NCBI GenBank assembly: GCA_028289455.1
Contig: JANQPN010000080.1
Location: 124,001 to 188,000 of the forward strand
Direction: 5' to 3'
Source: Wenzhouxiangellaceae bacterium
Lineage (GTDB): Bacteria > Pseudomonadota > Gammaproteobacteria > Xanthomonadales > Wenzhouxiangellaceae
DNA: 64,000 bases
Made by a program: the position numbers and the translations under genes. Positions 15,131 through 24,292 of the stretch are shown piece after piece; within the stretch, counting starts at the first letter, position 1; each line of letters opens with the position of its first letter. The notes below the pieces were generated by a model. The model was not told the DNA's origin and searched no databases. It saw only the letters and a program-made list of their open reading frames with translations.

Positions 15131-15220
15131 TTTTTTCCTTGCTCCTATTGGCTGATCGGTCATTTTAAGTTGAGTGGTGTGATAGACGCGTTAACATACC
15201 TGCAGTATTGGCACGGTTAC

Positions 15221-15248
15221 TTGACAATATGCTCAAATGATGTACGAT
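15221..15248 (+). promoter_or_regulatory. Sigma-70-type promoter of the small lipoprotein gene
   Basis: TTGACA at 15221-15226 and TACGAT at 15243-15248 with a 16-base spacer, 41 bases before the ATG at 15290. Confidence 0.6.
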
Positions 15249-15289
15249 AGATTTCGTAATAAGACTATTTGGGCAACAGGAGAAAACAT

Positions 15290-15511
15290 ATGAAAGCTAA
15301 AGTCATATTATCCGTAATGTTAATTTCATTCTTTGCTCTGGCAGGCTGCAGTACAGTACCAAGCACTTCGCAGGTTGCAGGCAGTCATGTTGAAAGTTCG
15401 CATGATGTGCAAAAAATGTCACGGGTTAACCGCGTCAACCTGTCACGCGGCATTGAAACATTATGGATCAATCCGCCCCGTGCAAAATTAAATAATTCTG
15501 ATGATGGTTGA
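15290..15511 (+). CDS. Small lipoprotein, unknown function (73 aa)
   Basis: ATG at 15290 with AGGAG upstream. The N-terminus MKAKVILSVMLISFFALAGC ends in a clean lipobox (LAGC), so the mature protein of about 54 residues is lipid-anchored. The rest is polar, with SRVNRVNLSRGIETLWINPP as its only distinctive segment. No family is recognised. It has its own promoter and terminator. Confidence 0.75.
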   Translation: MKAKVILSVMLISFFALAGCSTVPSTSQVAGSHVESSHDVQKMSRVNRVNLSRGIETLWINPPRAKLNNSDDG

Positions 15512-15553
15512 TATCTAACCTCGAAAACCTCTTTATCATCCAACTCAGAAGCC

Positions 15554-15580
15554 AATACCCTGCCGGCCAGGCAGGGTATT
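15554..15580. terminator. Terminator hairpin between the lipoprotein gene and priA
   Basis: AATACCCTGCC and GGCAGGGTATT form a perfect 11-base stem with a 5-base loop. TGTTTAATTAT follows on the plus strand. It lies between convergent genes and probably serves both. Confidence 0.7.
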
Positions 15581-15586
15581 GTTTAA

Positions 15587-17716
15587 TTATAAAGCAACCG
15601 GGTCGACATCGATATGCCATCGCACTGAGCTGCGTGACGGCAGTTTCTGAATCGTCTCCACCCATTGGGGCAACATCTGCTGCAATATCTGCCGATGTTC
15701 CGCCTGCCACCACAATTGATAACGGTAACGCCCCGCCCTTTTCTCCAGCAATGCCGGCACCGGTCCAAATACATCACCGGGTAACCCCAGCCGGTTGGCC
15801 GCCGCTTTAGCCTGAAGCAGAAACTGTTCCGCCAACGTTGCCTTGTTAGCATCGGCGCGGATAACTGCCTGGGCTGAAAATGGAGGAAAACCGGCCTGTT
15901 CACGCAGCTTCAGTAACTGTCCGGCTACCTGCCAGTAATCCGTTGATATCAACAATTGCAACAACGGGTGTTCTGGTTGTCTGGTCTGCAGCAGGATATG
16001 TCCTTTACTGCCTTCTCTGCCGGCTCTTCCGGCCACCTGCACCAGCTGCTGGGCCAATCTTTCTGTCGCACGATAATCCGCACTGAACAACGCCTGATCC
16101 ACATCCACGACCACCACCAGGCCAATTCTGGGGAAATGGTGACCTTTGGTCAGCATTTGCGTACCGACCAGAATACACGGCTGCCCGCTTAACACTTCTT
16201 CTCTTAACTGCTGCATGGAGCCTCGAGCGCGCATGCTGTCGCTGTCTACCCGATAGACAGGAACGGGTGAAAAAATCTCCGCCAGTGCCTGCTCAAGCTG
16301 CTCTGTACCGCTGCCGAAGTGCTCCAGAACCGGTGATGCACAGCTGGGACACTGTTGCGGCCTTGGCTGGATGTTCTCGCAATGGTGGCATTGCAGGTGC
16401 TGTTTCTTCCGATGCCAGGTCATATGCGCACTGCAGCGATGACAGTCAGCCTGCCAGCCGCATGCCGGACACTGCAGCAGTGGCGCGTAACCACGCCGGT
16501 TCTGAAACACCAACACCTGACGTCCGGAGGTTAATTGAGCTTGTACCGCCTGTTTGACATCGTTATGCAACAGCCCATAACTGCTGCCCGATACGCCCTG
16601 CCGCAGGCTGGACGGTGTAGCGCGGCAATCGATCAGCGACCAGTCCGGCAATTCCACCTGGGCATGCCGGCTGGCCAGCTGTGCCAGGCTGTAACGTTGC
16701 TGACCGGCATTGGCAATGGATTCCAGCGAAGGTGTAGCCGAGCCCAGTATCACCGGAATATCCAGCATCTGCGCCCGTTTGATTGCTACATCACGGGCTG
16801 AATAATGAAACCCTTCGAACTGCTTGTATGCCGGGTCATGTTCTTCATCAACAATGATCAGACCGGGATTATCGAACGGCAGGAACACGGCAGAGCGCGT
16901 CCCGACAACAATTTTGCAGTCACCGCTTCGCGCCCCCTGCCAAACCTGTGCCCGCTGCGCATCACTCATGCCGGAGTGGTATGTTCCAACCGGCGTACCC
17001 AGCTGCTGCTGAATCCTTTGCACCAGTTGCGGTACCAGGCCGATTTCCGGGGCCAGCAACAAACTCTGCCGGCCCTCAGCCAACTGCCTGTTTATCAGGT
17101 CAATGTATACCTCGGTTTTACCACTGCCGGTTACGCCATACAGTAAACAACAATGGTAGTGGGAGAAATGCCTGCATACCTGTTCTGTAACCGCCTGCTG
17201 TTCAGTACTGAGCTGAACCGACTGAATGTTCTGATCATTGACATCTGGTGCTGCCCGCTGAGCCCGCCGTGTTGTCACCCAGCCTTTTTCCTGCATCCGG
17301 CGGCAGGTTGCTGACCATCCCGCCGACAGGGCTCGCAGTTGAGCAGGCGTTAATACTTCACTTTGTAATGCCCGCCACAGCATAAATTGCACTGGCGCTC
17401 TGGCAAACACCGCTGCCTCCAGCTGCCGGCCTGCTGAAGTCAGATAATATTCAAGTTCGGGTTTTGGTTGATAGGGCTGAGCTGCCCGCAGCAGTTTCGG
17501 TACTGCTGCCGCCAGCACTTCTCCGGCAGGATGCTGATAATAGCGCCAGCACCACTCCAGCAGCGCCAGCTGATGCTGATCCAACAACTCTCGGCAGATA
17601 ACTTTTGCTATGGTTTTCAGTTCACTGAACGCAGAACCGGCAGCTTGGCTAATTACTAGCCCCAGCGCCTGGCGGCGGCCGAAGGGGACTTCCACCAGTG
17701 TTCCCGGCAGAAGCAT
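15587..17716 (-). CDS. priA: Primosomal protein N' (PriA helicase), start uncertain
   Basis: PriA restarts stalled replication forks as a 3'-5' helicase. Visible are the Walker A motif (LLYGVTGSGKTEVYIDL), the DEEH box (LIIVDEEHDPAYKQ), TRSAVFLPF, and the zinc-binding cysteines (CPACGWQADCHRC, CHHC, CPSC). The first ATG is at 17716, but coding similarity plainly continues upstream: the 21 codons back to 17779 read IVRVAVFCPLRQLFDYYSTGE, the PLRxLFDY block typical of the PriA N-terminus. That extension would give 730 residues, the normal length, but has no ATG, GTG or TTG; its only start would be an ATC at 17779. Two ATGs at 17787 and 17790 are in another frame. See findings. Confidence 0.93.
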   Translation of the reverse strand: MLLPGTLVEVPFGRRQALGLVISQAAGSAFSELKTIAKVICRELLDQHQLALLEWCWRYYQHPAGEVLAAAVPKLLRAAQPYQPKPELEYYLTSAGRQLEAAVFARAPVQFMLWRALQSEVLTPAQLRALSAGWSATCRRMQEKGWVTTRRAQRAAPDVNDQNIQSVQLSTEQQAVTEQVCRHFSHYHCCLLYGVTGSGKTEVYIDLINRQLAEGRQSLLLAPEIGLVPQLVQRIQQQLGTPVGTYHSGMSDAQRAQVWQGARSGDCKIVVGTRSAVFLPFDNPGLIIVDEEHDPAYKQFEGFHYSARDVAIKRAQMLDIPVILGSATPSLESIANAGQQRYSLAQLASRHAQVELPDWSLIDCRATPSSLRQGVSGSSYGLLHNDVKQAVQAQLTSGRQVLVFQNRRGYAPLLQCPACGWQADCHRCSAHMTWHRKKQHLQCHHCENIQPRPQQCPSCASPVLEHFGSGTEQLEQALAEIFSPVPVYRVDSDSMRARGSMQQLREEVLSGQPCILVGTQMLTKGHHFPRIGLVVVVDVDQALFSADYRATERLAQQLVQVAGRAGREGSKGHILLQTRQPEHPLLQLLISTDYWQVAGQLLKLREQAGFPPFSAQAVIRADANKATLAEQFLLQAKAAANRLGLPGDVFGPVPALLEKRAGRYRYQLWWQAEHRQILQQMLPQWVETIQKLPSRSSVRWHIDVDPVAL

Positions 17717-17757
17717 TTCACCAGTGCTGTAGTAGTCGAATAACTGCCTTAACGGAC

Positions 17758-17799
17758 AAAAAACAGCAACCCGAACGATATTGACATCATTCGGGTTGC
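17758..17799 (-). terminator. Rho-independent terminator behind the tail-specific protease gene
   Basis: On the minus strand GCAACCCGAA and TTCGGGTTGC form a perfect 10-base stem around a 14-base loop, followed after TG by six T (17758-17763). It begins 37 bases after the protease stop and overlaps the upstream coding extension of priA. Confidence 0.8.
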
Positions 17800-17835
17800 T
17801 GGTCGGGTTTGAATTGGTTTTTTGTGCTGGCGTAA

Positions 17836-20103
17836 TCAGCCCTCTGGATGCTCGTCAGACAATGGGTTTTCCGTGGAAATTTCTGCGGAAATGGTTGTAG
17901 TGTTCACCAGTGGCGCCGGCGCCAGAGTGCGTCCTTCATTCTGCAGCAGGAATACATCTGCCAGCACGCGGGCGGACTCTTCCAGGTAAATGTCCGGCTC
18001 GTTGGCATCTTCCTCATCCTGCTCTTCACCATCTTCCGGCTCCTCTACCTGCGACTGCGCCGGTGGATCCAGCGGTGTCCGGATTACGGTAGAAGCGAGC
18101 TGTTCACGCGCCTCACGCCGCTCCAGCCGCCGCTGCTCACTCGAGTCCATATCTGCGCGGCGCACACTTTCCAGCAGCGAAACCACTTTGCGCTCACTGT
18201 TGCGTTCAAATTCGGCAATGTCATCGTGCAGATAGCGGAATTCCGGGTCATTCTGGATGCGCTGCTCTGAACTGGCCAGGGTCTTCCCGAGTAATTGCTG
18301 CAGGCTGGTGTCTGCTTCATATTCGGCCGGTTCAATCCGGGTCCAGGGTAAAGCATTCCCCAGTGAGCTTTCGCCATAATCCTGAGGATCACCTGCCGAT
18401 GGCAGGCGAATATCCGGAATTACTCCGCGATTCTGCGTGGAACCGCCGTCAATCCGGAAAAACTGCGCCATGGTCAGTTTCAGCTGTCCGCGGCGTTGAT
18501 CCTTGTTGGGGTTACGCATATCAAAATCGAACAGATTCTGTACCGTGCCTTTACCGAAGGTGGGTTCACCGACAATCAAGGCCCGTCCATAGTCCTGCAT
18601 GGCAGCTGCAAAGATTTCCGATGCGGATGCGCTGTAGCGATTGACCAATACCACCAGAGGCCCATCCCAGGCCATACCCGGTTCATTGTCTTCCTGCAGA
18701 TCAACCCGCTTTTGGTTATCACGCACCTGCACCACCGGCCCCTGATCTATGAACAGCCCGGTCATGGTGGTTGCTTCCAGCAGTGAGCCACCACCGTTGT
18801 TGCGCAGATCAATCACCAGTCCGGTAACATCTTCTCTCTTCAGCCGGTTGATCAGCTTACGCACATCACGGGTACTGCTGCGGTAATTCGGCTTATTGTT
18901 GACGTAGGCATCAAAATCGAAATAGAAAGTCGGCAGATCGATCACGCCAACACGAACTTTCTTATGACTGCCGTCATCATTGAAATCGGGCACTTCGATG
19001 ACTTCCGCACGTGCTGCCTGTTCTTCCAGCTGGATTTCATTGCGCACCAGATCAATAGCTTCGGTCGGACCCTGCAATCCGGTATCCTCGGGTAAGGTAT
19101 CCAGTACTACCAGGCTGTCCTTGGGACCACGGATCAGATCGACCACATCATCCACCCGCCAGCCGACCACATCGACCACCTCGCCGTCAGTACCCTGCCC
19201 GACGCCGACAATACGATCTCCGGGCTGCAGTCTGTTATCCAGATCAGCAGGACCTCCCGGAACAATGCTGCGAATGATGATGTATTCACCTTCACTGCCC
19301 AGCAATGCACCGATGCCTTCAAACGACAGGCTCATGGCAATCTCGAAATTATCCGATGAACGAGGTGATAAATACGAAGTATGCGGCTCTACAACCGACA
19401 GGTATGAGTTGAGATACAGCTGGAAGATGTCATTGCTGTCCAGCTCGGTGATCCGACGCTGCAGTTCATCATAACGAGTGGCCAGCGTTTCGCGGATATC
19501 TTCAGGCTCTTTGTCAGCCAGGCGCAGGCGCAGCCAGTCATTTTTAATGCGCTTGCGCCAATAATCATTCAGCTCCTGCTCGTTAACCGCCCAGTCTGCT
19601 TCTTCGCGGTCAACCATCAGCGATTCATCAACGGTGAAGTCAAAATCGCCCTTGAGGATTTCCTTGACATGCTCCAGTCGCTCGCCTACACGCTGACGGT
19701 ACAGATTGAAAATTTCAAAAGCCGGGCTGGCGTCATCACGCCGCAGAAAATCATCCAGCCGATTCTCATTGCGCCGGAAATAATCGATATCAGCCGCCAT
19801 GAAATAAGACTTGGCCGGATCCAGATTTTCCAGATAATCGGCAAACATCTGCTGAGATAACTCATCATTGATCGGACGCGGCTGATAGTGGTAACGGCCC
19901 AAATGCCGGCGGGTCAGCGCACTGACGCTGCTGTGCACATCACGGGGCTGCAACAGGCCTTCGGACTGTTCGGCATCGTTGACGCCGGTAAAGCCGTGGC
20001 TGGCAATCAGCAACAAACCGGCAACCGCCAGACTGTATAAAGTCCGGCTGATGTACTTCCGTGGCTGCGAGCTTATGTCCGATTTAGTTATCTCATGCTT
20101 CAT
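17836..20103 (-). CDS. prc: Carboxy-terminal processing (tail-specific) protease, Prc family
   Basis: The ATG at 20103 has AAGGA 6 bases upstream; an earlier ATG at 20127 lacks one. A signal/anchor segment (TLYSLAVAGLLLIASHGF) directs it to the periplasm. The N-terminal helical domain is followed by a PDZ domain (LLGSEGEYIIIRSIVPGGPA), the protease core with the catalytic Ser in NRYSASASEIFAAAMQDYG and Lys in GEPTFGKGTVQ, and the C-terminal DUF3340-type region. Prc enzymes cleave C-termini and control peptidoglycan hydrolases, which fits its place beside the wall gene cluster. A terminator lies just behind it. Confidence 0.93.
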   Translation of the reverse strand: MKHEITKSDISSQPRKYISRTLYSLAVAGLLLIASHGFTGVNDAEQSEGLLQPRDVHSSVSALTRRHLGRYHYQPRPINDELSQQMFADYLENLDPAKSYFMAADIDYFRRNENRLDDFLRRDDASPAFEIFNLYRQRVGERLEHVKEILKGDFDFTVDESLMVDREEADWAVNEQELNDYWRKRIKNDWLRLRLADKEPEDIRETLATRYDELQRRITELDSNDIFQLYLNSYLSVVEPHTSYLSPRSSDNFEIAMSLSFEGIGALLGSEGEYIIIRSIVPGGPADLDNRLQPGDRIVGVGQGTDGEVVDVVGWRVDDVVDLIRGPKDSLVVLDTLPEDTGLQGPTEAIDLVRNEIQLEEQAARAEVIEVPDFNDDGSHKKVRVGVIDLPTFYFDFDAYVNNKPNYRSSTRDVRKLINRLKREDVTGLVIDLRNNGGGSLLEATTMTGLFIDQGPVVQVRDNQKRVDLQEDNEPGMAWDGPLVVLVNRYSASASEIFAAAMQDYGRALIVGEPTFGKGTVQNLFDFDMRNPNKDQRRGQLKLTMAQFFRIDGGSTQNRGVIPDIRLPSAGDPQDYGESSLGNALPWTRIEPAEYEADTSLQQLLGKTLASSEQRIQNDPEFRYLHDDIAEFERNSERKVVSLLESVRRADMDSSEQRRLERREAREQLASTVIRTPLDPPAQSQVEEPEDGEEQDEEDANEPDIYLEESARVLADVFLLQNEGRTLAPAPLVNTTTISAEISTENPLSDEHPEG

Positions 20104-20260
20104 TAGAATTCCTTTAGCGGCAAGCATTAATCTCGTTCATACCAGATACTGACCGTTAATCTATCAGGTCGGTTGCACCAGCGTAATAATTTTATCCTGT
20201 GCCAGAAACCGATTGACGAAGTCGGCAATAATGTTCAAAAAATCTCCAATAGCATACCGG

Positions 20261-21241
20261 TCAGGCAACCTGTGCCGCATGTGCCTGCTGATCGGCATGA
20301 TATGAGGAACGAACCATTGGCCCGCTGGCAACATGCTTAAAGCCCATTTGCTCACCGGCCTGCTGCAACTGAGCATATTCCTCCGGCGTCCAGTAACGCA
20401 TTACCGGATGATGATGCGGCGTCGGTTGCAGGTACTGGCCGATCGTCACCATATCCACATCATGCCGGCGCAGGTCTTCCAATAAATCCATTACCTGCTC
20501 CATGGTCTCGCCCAGGCCCAGCATAATGCCGGATTTGGTCGGCACATCCGGGTGCTGCTGTTTGAATTTCTGCAACAGATTCAGCGACCACTGGTAATCA
20601 GCTCCTGGTCTAACATTCGGATATAACGGTGCAACGGTTTCCAGATTGTGATTGAAAACATCCGGCGGGTGAGTGGCCAAAATTTCCAAAGCCCGGTCCA
20701 TACGGCCTTTGCCACGAAAATCAGGCACCAGAATTTCTAGCTTGATATCCGGACTCAACTCCCGGGTAGCCTGCATGCAGGCTACAAAATGACCGGCACC
20801 ACCATCACGCAGATCATCCCGGTCAACCGAGGTAATGACCACATAGCTGAGCCGCATACTTTGAATAGCGCGGGCCAGATTAACCGGCTCCATCGGGTCC
20901 GGTGGTTTTGGCCGCCCATGCGCCACATCGCAGAATGAACAACGCCGGGTGCAGATATCACCCAGGATCATGAAGGTAGCCGTGCCTTTATTAAAGCACT
21001 CATGGATATTCGGGCAAGAGGCTTCTTCACAGACCGTCACCAGACTGCTACTGCGCAATCTGGTTTTAAGCTCTTCTACTGCATTGCCGCTGGGCAGACG
21101 CACACGGATCCAGGGCGGCTTGCGCAGGTTTTTTTCCGGTTGCTGGAACTGCGCGGTATTTCGCGCAATTTTAGCGGCCCCCAGTTCCTTGGACGCAGCG
21201 TTGCCGTCCAGTTGAATAGGGATTTTATGGCTTTCAGTCAT
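20261..21241 (-). CDS. lipA: Lipoyl synthase
   Basis: Radical-SAM enzyme inserting two sulfurs into octanoyl groups on lipoyl domains. The auxiliary cluster motif (Cys 71, 76, 82: CEEASCPNIHEC) and radical-SAM motif (Cys 97, 101, 104: CTRRCSFC) are both intact, and the C-terminal RSSYHADQ holds the conserved Ser. Length (326) is typical. It is 10 bases behind lipB and ends the long minus-strand cluster. Confidence 0.97.
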   Translation of the reverse strand: MTESHKIPIQLDGNAASKELGAAKIARNTAQFQQPEKNLRKPPWIRVRLPSGNAVEELKTRLRSSSLVTVCEEASCPNIHECFNKGTATFMILGDICTRRCSFCDVAHGRPKPPDPMEPVNLARAIQSMRLSYVVITSVDRDDLRDGGAGHFVACMQATRELSPDIKLEILVPDFRGKGRMDRALEILATHPPDVFNHNLETVAPLYPNVRPGADYQWSLNLLQKFKQQHPDVPTKSGIMLGLGETMEQVMDLLEDLRRHDVDMVTIGQYLQPTPHHHPVMRYWTPEEYAQLQQAGEQMGFKHVASGPMVRSSYHADQQAHAAQVA

Positions 21242-21251
21242 TAAAAATTAC

Positions 21252-21959
21252 TCAATTATGCGCCATTGCTAATGGCTCAGTGGTCATTTCACAACTAGTG
21301 TAACCCAGTAAAGTACGTATTTGGCCGGTCAATACCTGCTGCACCTGCAACAAATCGATATCAGGACATAACCGGTTGATATCAATCACTTCCAGACCGG
21401 AGTAACCACAAGGGTTGATGCGCGCAAACGGTTCCAGGTCCATTGCTACGTTAAACGCCAGGCCGTGAAATGACTTACCCCGCCTGATGCGCAACCCAAG
21501 TGAGGCAATTTTGGCATTGTTGACATATACACCGGGCATGCCTTCCCGGCGGACGGCTTTGATCTCGAAGGTGCTCAGTGTGTTGATCACTGCCTGTTCC
21601 AGGTCGCAAACCAATTGCCGCACACCCAGATCACGGCGGTTTAGATCCAGCAGCGGATAGGCCACAATCTGGCCCGGGCCGTGATAAGTCACTTGACCAC
21701 CGCGGTCAACCGGCACTACCGGGATATCGCCCGGCATCAAAATATGCTCTGCTTTGCCGGCCTGGCCCTGGGTAAATACCGGCGGGTGCTGCAGCAGCCA
21801 CAACTCATCTGCCGAGTTTTCATCACGGTTGTCTGTATACGCCTGCATGCTTTGCCACACCGGCACATAGTCCTGTATGCCCAGCTCGCGTACAACCAGG
21901 TTATTGCTAACGTCGGTAGAACCCGATGATTCGGCCATCAATGGCGCTGCATTACTCAT
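21252..21959 (-). CDS. lipB: Octanoyltransferase
   Basis: Transfers octanoyl groups from acyl carrier protein to lipoyl domains. Seen are HPPVFTQGQAGKAEH, RGGQVTYHGPGQIVAYPLLDL, and the catalytic Lys 150 (AKIASLG) and Cys 184 (NPCGY). The ATG overlaps the stop of ybeD as ATGA, showing translational coupling. The N-terminus (MSNAAPLMAESSGSTDVSNN) is longer than usual by about 18 residues. Confidence 0.96.
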   Translation of the reverse strand: MSNAAPLMAESSGSTDVSNNLVVRELGIQDYVPVWQSMQAYTDNRDENSADELWLLQHPPVFTQGQAGKAEHILMPGDIPVVPVDRGGQVTYHGPGQIVAYPLLDLNRRDLGVRQLVCDLEQAVINTLSTFEIKAVRREGMPGVYVNNAKIASLGLRIRRGKSFHGLAFNVAMDLEPFARINPCGYSGLEVIDINRLCPDIDLLQVQQVLTGQIRTLLGYTSCEMTTEPLAMAHN

Positions 21960-22225
21960 AACGCCATGATGACCTGCTGATCATCAGTCAGGTCCTGATA
22001 AATAGCATCCAGCTGTGACCTGGATGTTGCCGTTAAAGTAATGGTTACAGAAAGATAACGCTCGGCTTTACTGGGCTGCAGCTGCACATCAAAGGCTTCA
22101 CCTTCCTGAATATGCGCACTGACCAGTTTTTCCACATGCGCGGCAAAATCGGGGGTATTGACCCCCATCGCCTTGACTGGAAAGCGACATGGAAAACTCA
22201 GCAGTTCTTCACTGGTATCGGTCAT
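21956..22225 (-). CDS. ybeD: DUF493 family protein YbeD
   Basis: An 89-residue ACT-like protein with the family pattern FPCRFPVKAMG near the N-terminus and YLSVTITLTATSRSQLDAIYQ. YbeD-type proteins are found between dacA and lipB in many gammaproteobacteria; a regulatory role in lipoate or wall metabolism is suspected but unproven. It overlaps lipB by 4 bases. Confidence 0.92.
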   Translation of the reverse strand: MTDTSEELLSFPCRFPVKAMGVNTPDFAAHVEKLVSAHIQEGEAFDVQLQPSKAERYLSVTITLTATSRSQLDAIYQDLTDDQQVIMAL

Positions 22226-22267
22226 CTTTATTTACCTGCAACATCAATTATTAAAGCTGCCCGGTGC

Positions 22268-23494
22268 TTACTCATCATCTCCGGCAAAACGCAGCCGCAT
22301 CCCATGCCACCAGCGTTTCAGCCAGTTACCCTCGGGCACATGGGTTAAAGCCTGCAATGGTTGACTGAGCAGCTGCTCACCATCCAGACTGATTACAATG
22401 TTACCCAGTACCTGTCCGGCAGCCACGGGGGCCAGCAGCGGCTCCTGAAGTTCCATTCTGGCCATCAGATCCGCATAGCGGCCACGCGGTATTGTCAGAA
22501 ATACGTCACTGGGTATCTGCAGAGCAACACTGCCCGAAGCACCCCGCCATACACGCATCTGACCCGGTTGCTCACCTTGCTGATACAACTGCACAGTTTC
22601 ATAAAAACGATGCCCGTAATTCAACAAAGCCTGTGTCTGTTCTGCACGCGCTGCTTCACTGGCAGTACCCATCACTACGCTGATCAGGCGCATACCATCG
22701 GCCACCGATGAAGCCGCCAGGCAATATCCGGCAGCTTCGGTATGCCCGGTTTTTATCCCGTCGACCCGCTCATCCCGAAACAACAACAGGTTGCGGTTGC
22801 TCTGAGGCACTTCGTTAAAGGTGAATTCACGCTCGGCGTAGTAACCATATTGTTCCGGAAAATCCCGAATCAATGCCTTGGAAAGCGTTGCTACGTCTGC
22901 AGCGGTGGTGTAGTGCTGCGAATCCGGCAGGCCGGTGGCATTGACATAATGGGTATCCTGCATCCCCAGGCGCTGGGCATACTGATTCATCAACCCGGCA
23001 AAAGCACTTTCGGTACCGGCAATATGCTCGGCCAGCGCCACACTGGCATCATTACCCGACTGCACCACCAGGCCACGAATCAGGTCCTGCACCGATACCT
23101 GTTTACCGACTTCGATAAACATCCGTGACCCGACCATACGCCAGGCTTTTTCACTGACCGTTACCAGCTCATCCAGGCTCAGACTGCCTGCATGCAACTC
23201 CTGAAAAACCACATACGAGGTCATGATTTTGGTAATACTGGCGGGCTCAACCCGGGCCTGAGAGTTGTGCTCGGACAATATCGCACCACTATTAAAGTCC
23301 AGCAGAATATGGCTGCGCGCATCGAGTTCCGGCGGCTGAGGCCTGACCGGAACCGGGTCTGACGGTGCGGGAGGGGTAATCCTGCCTACCTGCGGATCCG
23401 TCTGGGCCGACAACTGCCCGTTGAACAGACACAACAGTCCGCACAGCCATAAATATCCCGCCGGTTTAAGCTTTGCCCATCGGCTCAATGTCAC
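22268..23494 (-). CDS. dacA: D-alanyl-D-alanine carboxypeptidase (PBP5/6 type)
   Basis: Periplasmic penicillin-binding protein trimming the terminal D-Ala of peptidoglycan stems. The catalytic motifs are Ser 86-x-x-Lys 89 (SITK), SGN at 146-148 and KTG at 248-250. An N-terminal signal peptide (LWLCGLLCLFNGQLSAQ) and a C-terminal PBP5-type beta domain ending in a short amphipathic tail (NWLKRWWHGMRLRF) for membrane attachment are present. The start is a GTG overlapping the rlpA stop (GTGA), with AGGAGA upstream. Confidence 0.96.
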   Translation of the reverse strand: MTLSRWAKLKPAGYLWLCGLLCLFNGQLSAQTDPQVGRITPPAPSDPVPVRPQPPELDARSHILLDFNSGAILSEHNSQARVEPASITKIMTSYVVFQELHAGSLSLDELVTVSEKAWRMVGSRMFIEVGKQVSVQDLIRGLVVQSGNDASVALAEHIAGTESAFAGLMNQYAQRLGMQDTHYVNATGLPDSQHYTTAADVATLSKALIRDFPEQYGYYAEREFTFNEVPQSNRNLLLFRDERVDGIKTGHTEAAGYCLAASSVADGMRLISVVMGTASEAARAEQTQALLNYGHRFYETVQLYQQGEQPGQMRVWRGASGSVALQIPSDVFLTIPRGRYADLMARMELQEPLLAPVAAGQVLGNIVISLDGEQLLSQPLQALTHVPEGNWLKRWWHGMRLRFAGDDE

Positions 23495-24273
23495 CCTGAT
23501 TCTCCTACTCGTACTGATTGACCTAATCCCAACCGCCGTATCCGCTGATCGGCCTGACGGATTGACTGTTCTTCAACAAATGGGCCGACCCGGACCCGCC
23601 ACAACACTCGCCCTGCCCGTCGCACCCGGCTTACTGTTACCGGCTCAAGCCGATTGTCCTGCAATTGCCGTTGTACGCGTTCAGCGCTGCGGCGATCACT
23701 GTAAGCCCCGACCTGCAGCCACACCTTGCCGGTTGTCTGTTCAGCCGCCAGCACGCCGATTGCACGTACCTCAACCGGTGCTGTACCGGCCTGAACCATA
23801 TCCAGTTTTTCTGCTGCCGCATATGACAGATCTAGCAACCGGCTGCCATGGAACGGTCCACGGTCATTGACTCTAACCACTACCGAACGTCCATTCTCCA
23901 GATTGGTTACCTCCACATAGGTAGGCAACGGCAGTTCACGATGTGCAGCAGAAAACTGGAACATGTCATACACCTCTCCACTGGAGGTTTTATGACCATG
24001 AAACTTGCGCCCGTACCAGGATGCTGTCCCGCGTTCACGATATCCCTGACTGGAGGACATGACATGATAGGTTTTCCCATTAACGGTATAGGGCGAATGA
24101 TTGCCATACCGGCTTAACGGCTCAGGCCTGGGCACCGGTTCTTTGGCAGCTGTTGACGGTCGCTGCCTCGGTGGACCGTCATGCGCTTCCGGGTATCGGC
24201 TGCCGGATTGTTTTTGCGGTGCGGCACAGGCTGCCAGCAGCACCATAAGCACTAGACTGAAACCAAGCCTCAT
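23491..24273 (-). CDS. rlpA: Septal ring lytic transglycosylase RlpA (lipoprotein)
   Basis: Start taken at ATG 24273, giving a lipoprotein signal with lipobox LLAAC; an ATG at 24306 inside mltB is also in frame. The double-psi beta-barrel domain is clear (GTASWYGRKFHGHKTSSGE, AAHRELPLPTYVEVTNLENG, VVRVNDRGPF), with the catalytic Glu and Asp region present, followed by a C-terminal SPOR domain (VWLQVGAYSDRRSAERVQ, WRVRVGPF). RlpA cuts denuded glycan strands at the septum. It overlaps dacA by 4 bases. Confidence 0.94.
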   Translation of the reverse strand: MRLGFSLVLMVLLAACAAPQKQSGSRYPEAHDGPPRQRPSTAAKEPVPRPEPLSRYGNHSPYTVNGKTYHVMSSSQGYRERGTASWYGRKFHGHKTSSGEVYDMFQFSAAHRELPLPTYVEVTNLENGRSVVVRVNDRGPFHGSRLLDLSYAAAEKLDMVQAGTAPVEVRAIGVLAAEQTTGKVWLQVGAYSDRRSAERVQRQLQDNRLEPVTVSRVRRAGRVLWRVRVGPFVEEQSIRQADQRIRRLGLGQSVRVGESG

Positions 24274-24292
24274 GCCGGTCTGTACCTGCCTG

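Noticed and set aside
18980..19474. Long plus-strand frame (164 codons) inside the protease gene
   Set aside because: It lies wholly inside a well-conserved gene on the other strand, has Ser/Thr/Arg-rich low-complexity composition and no family match.
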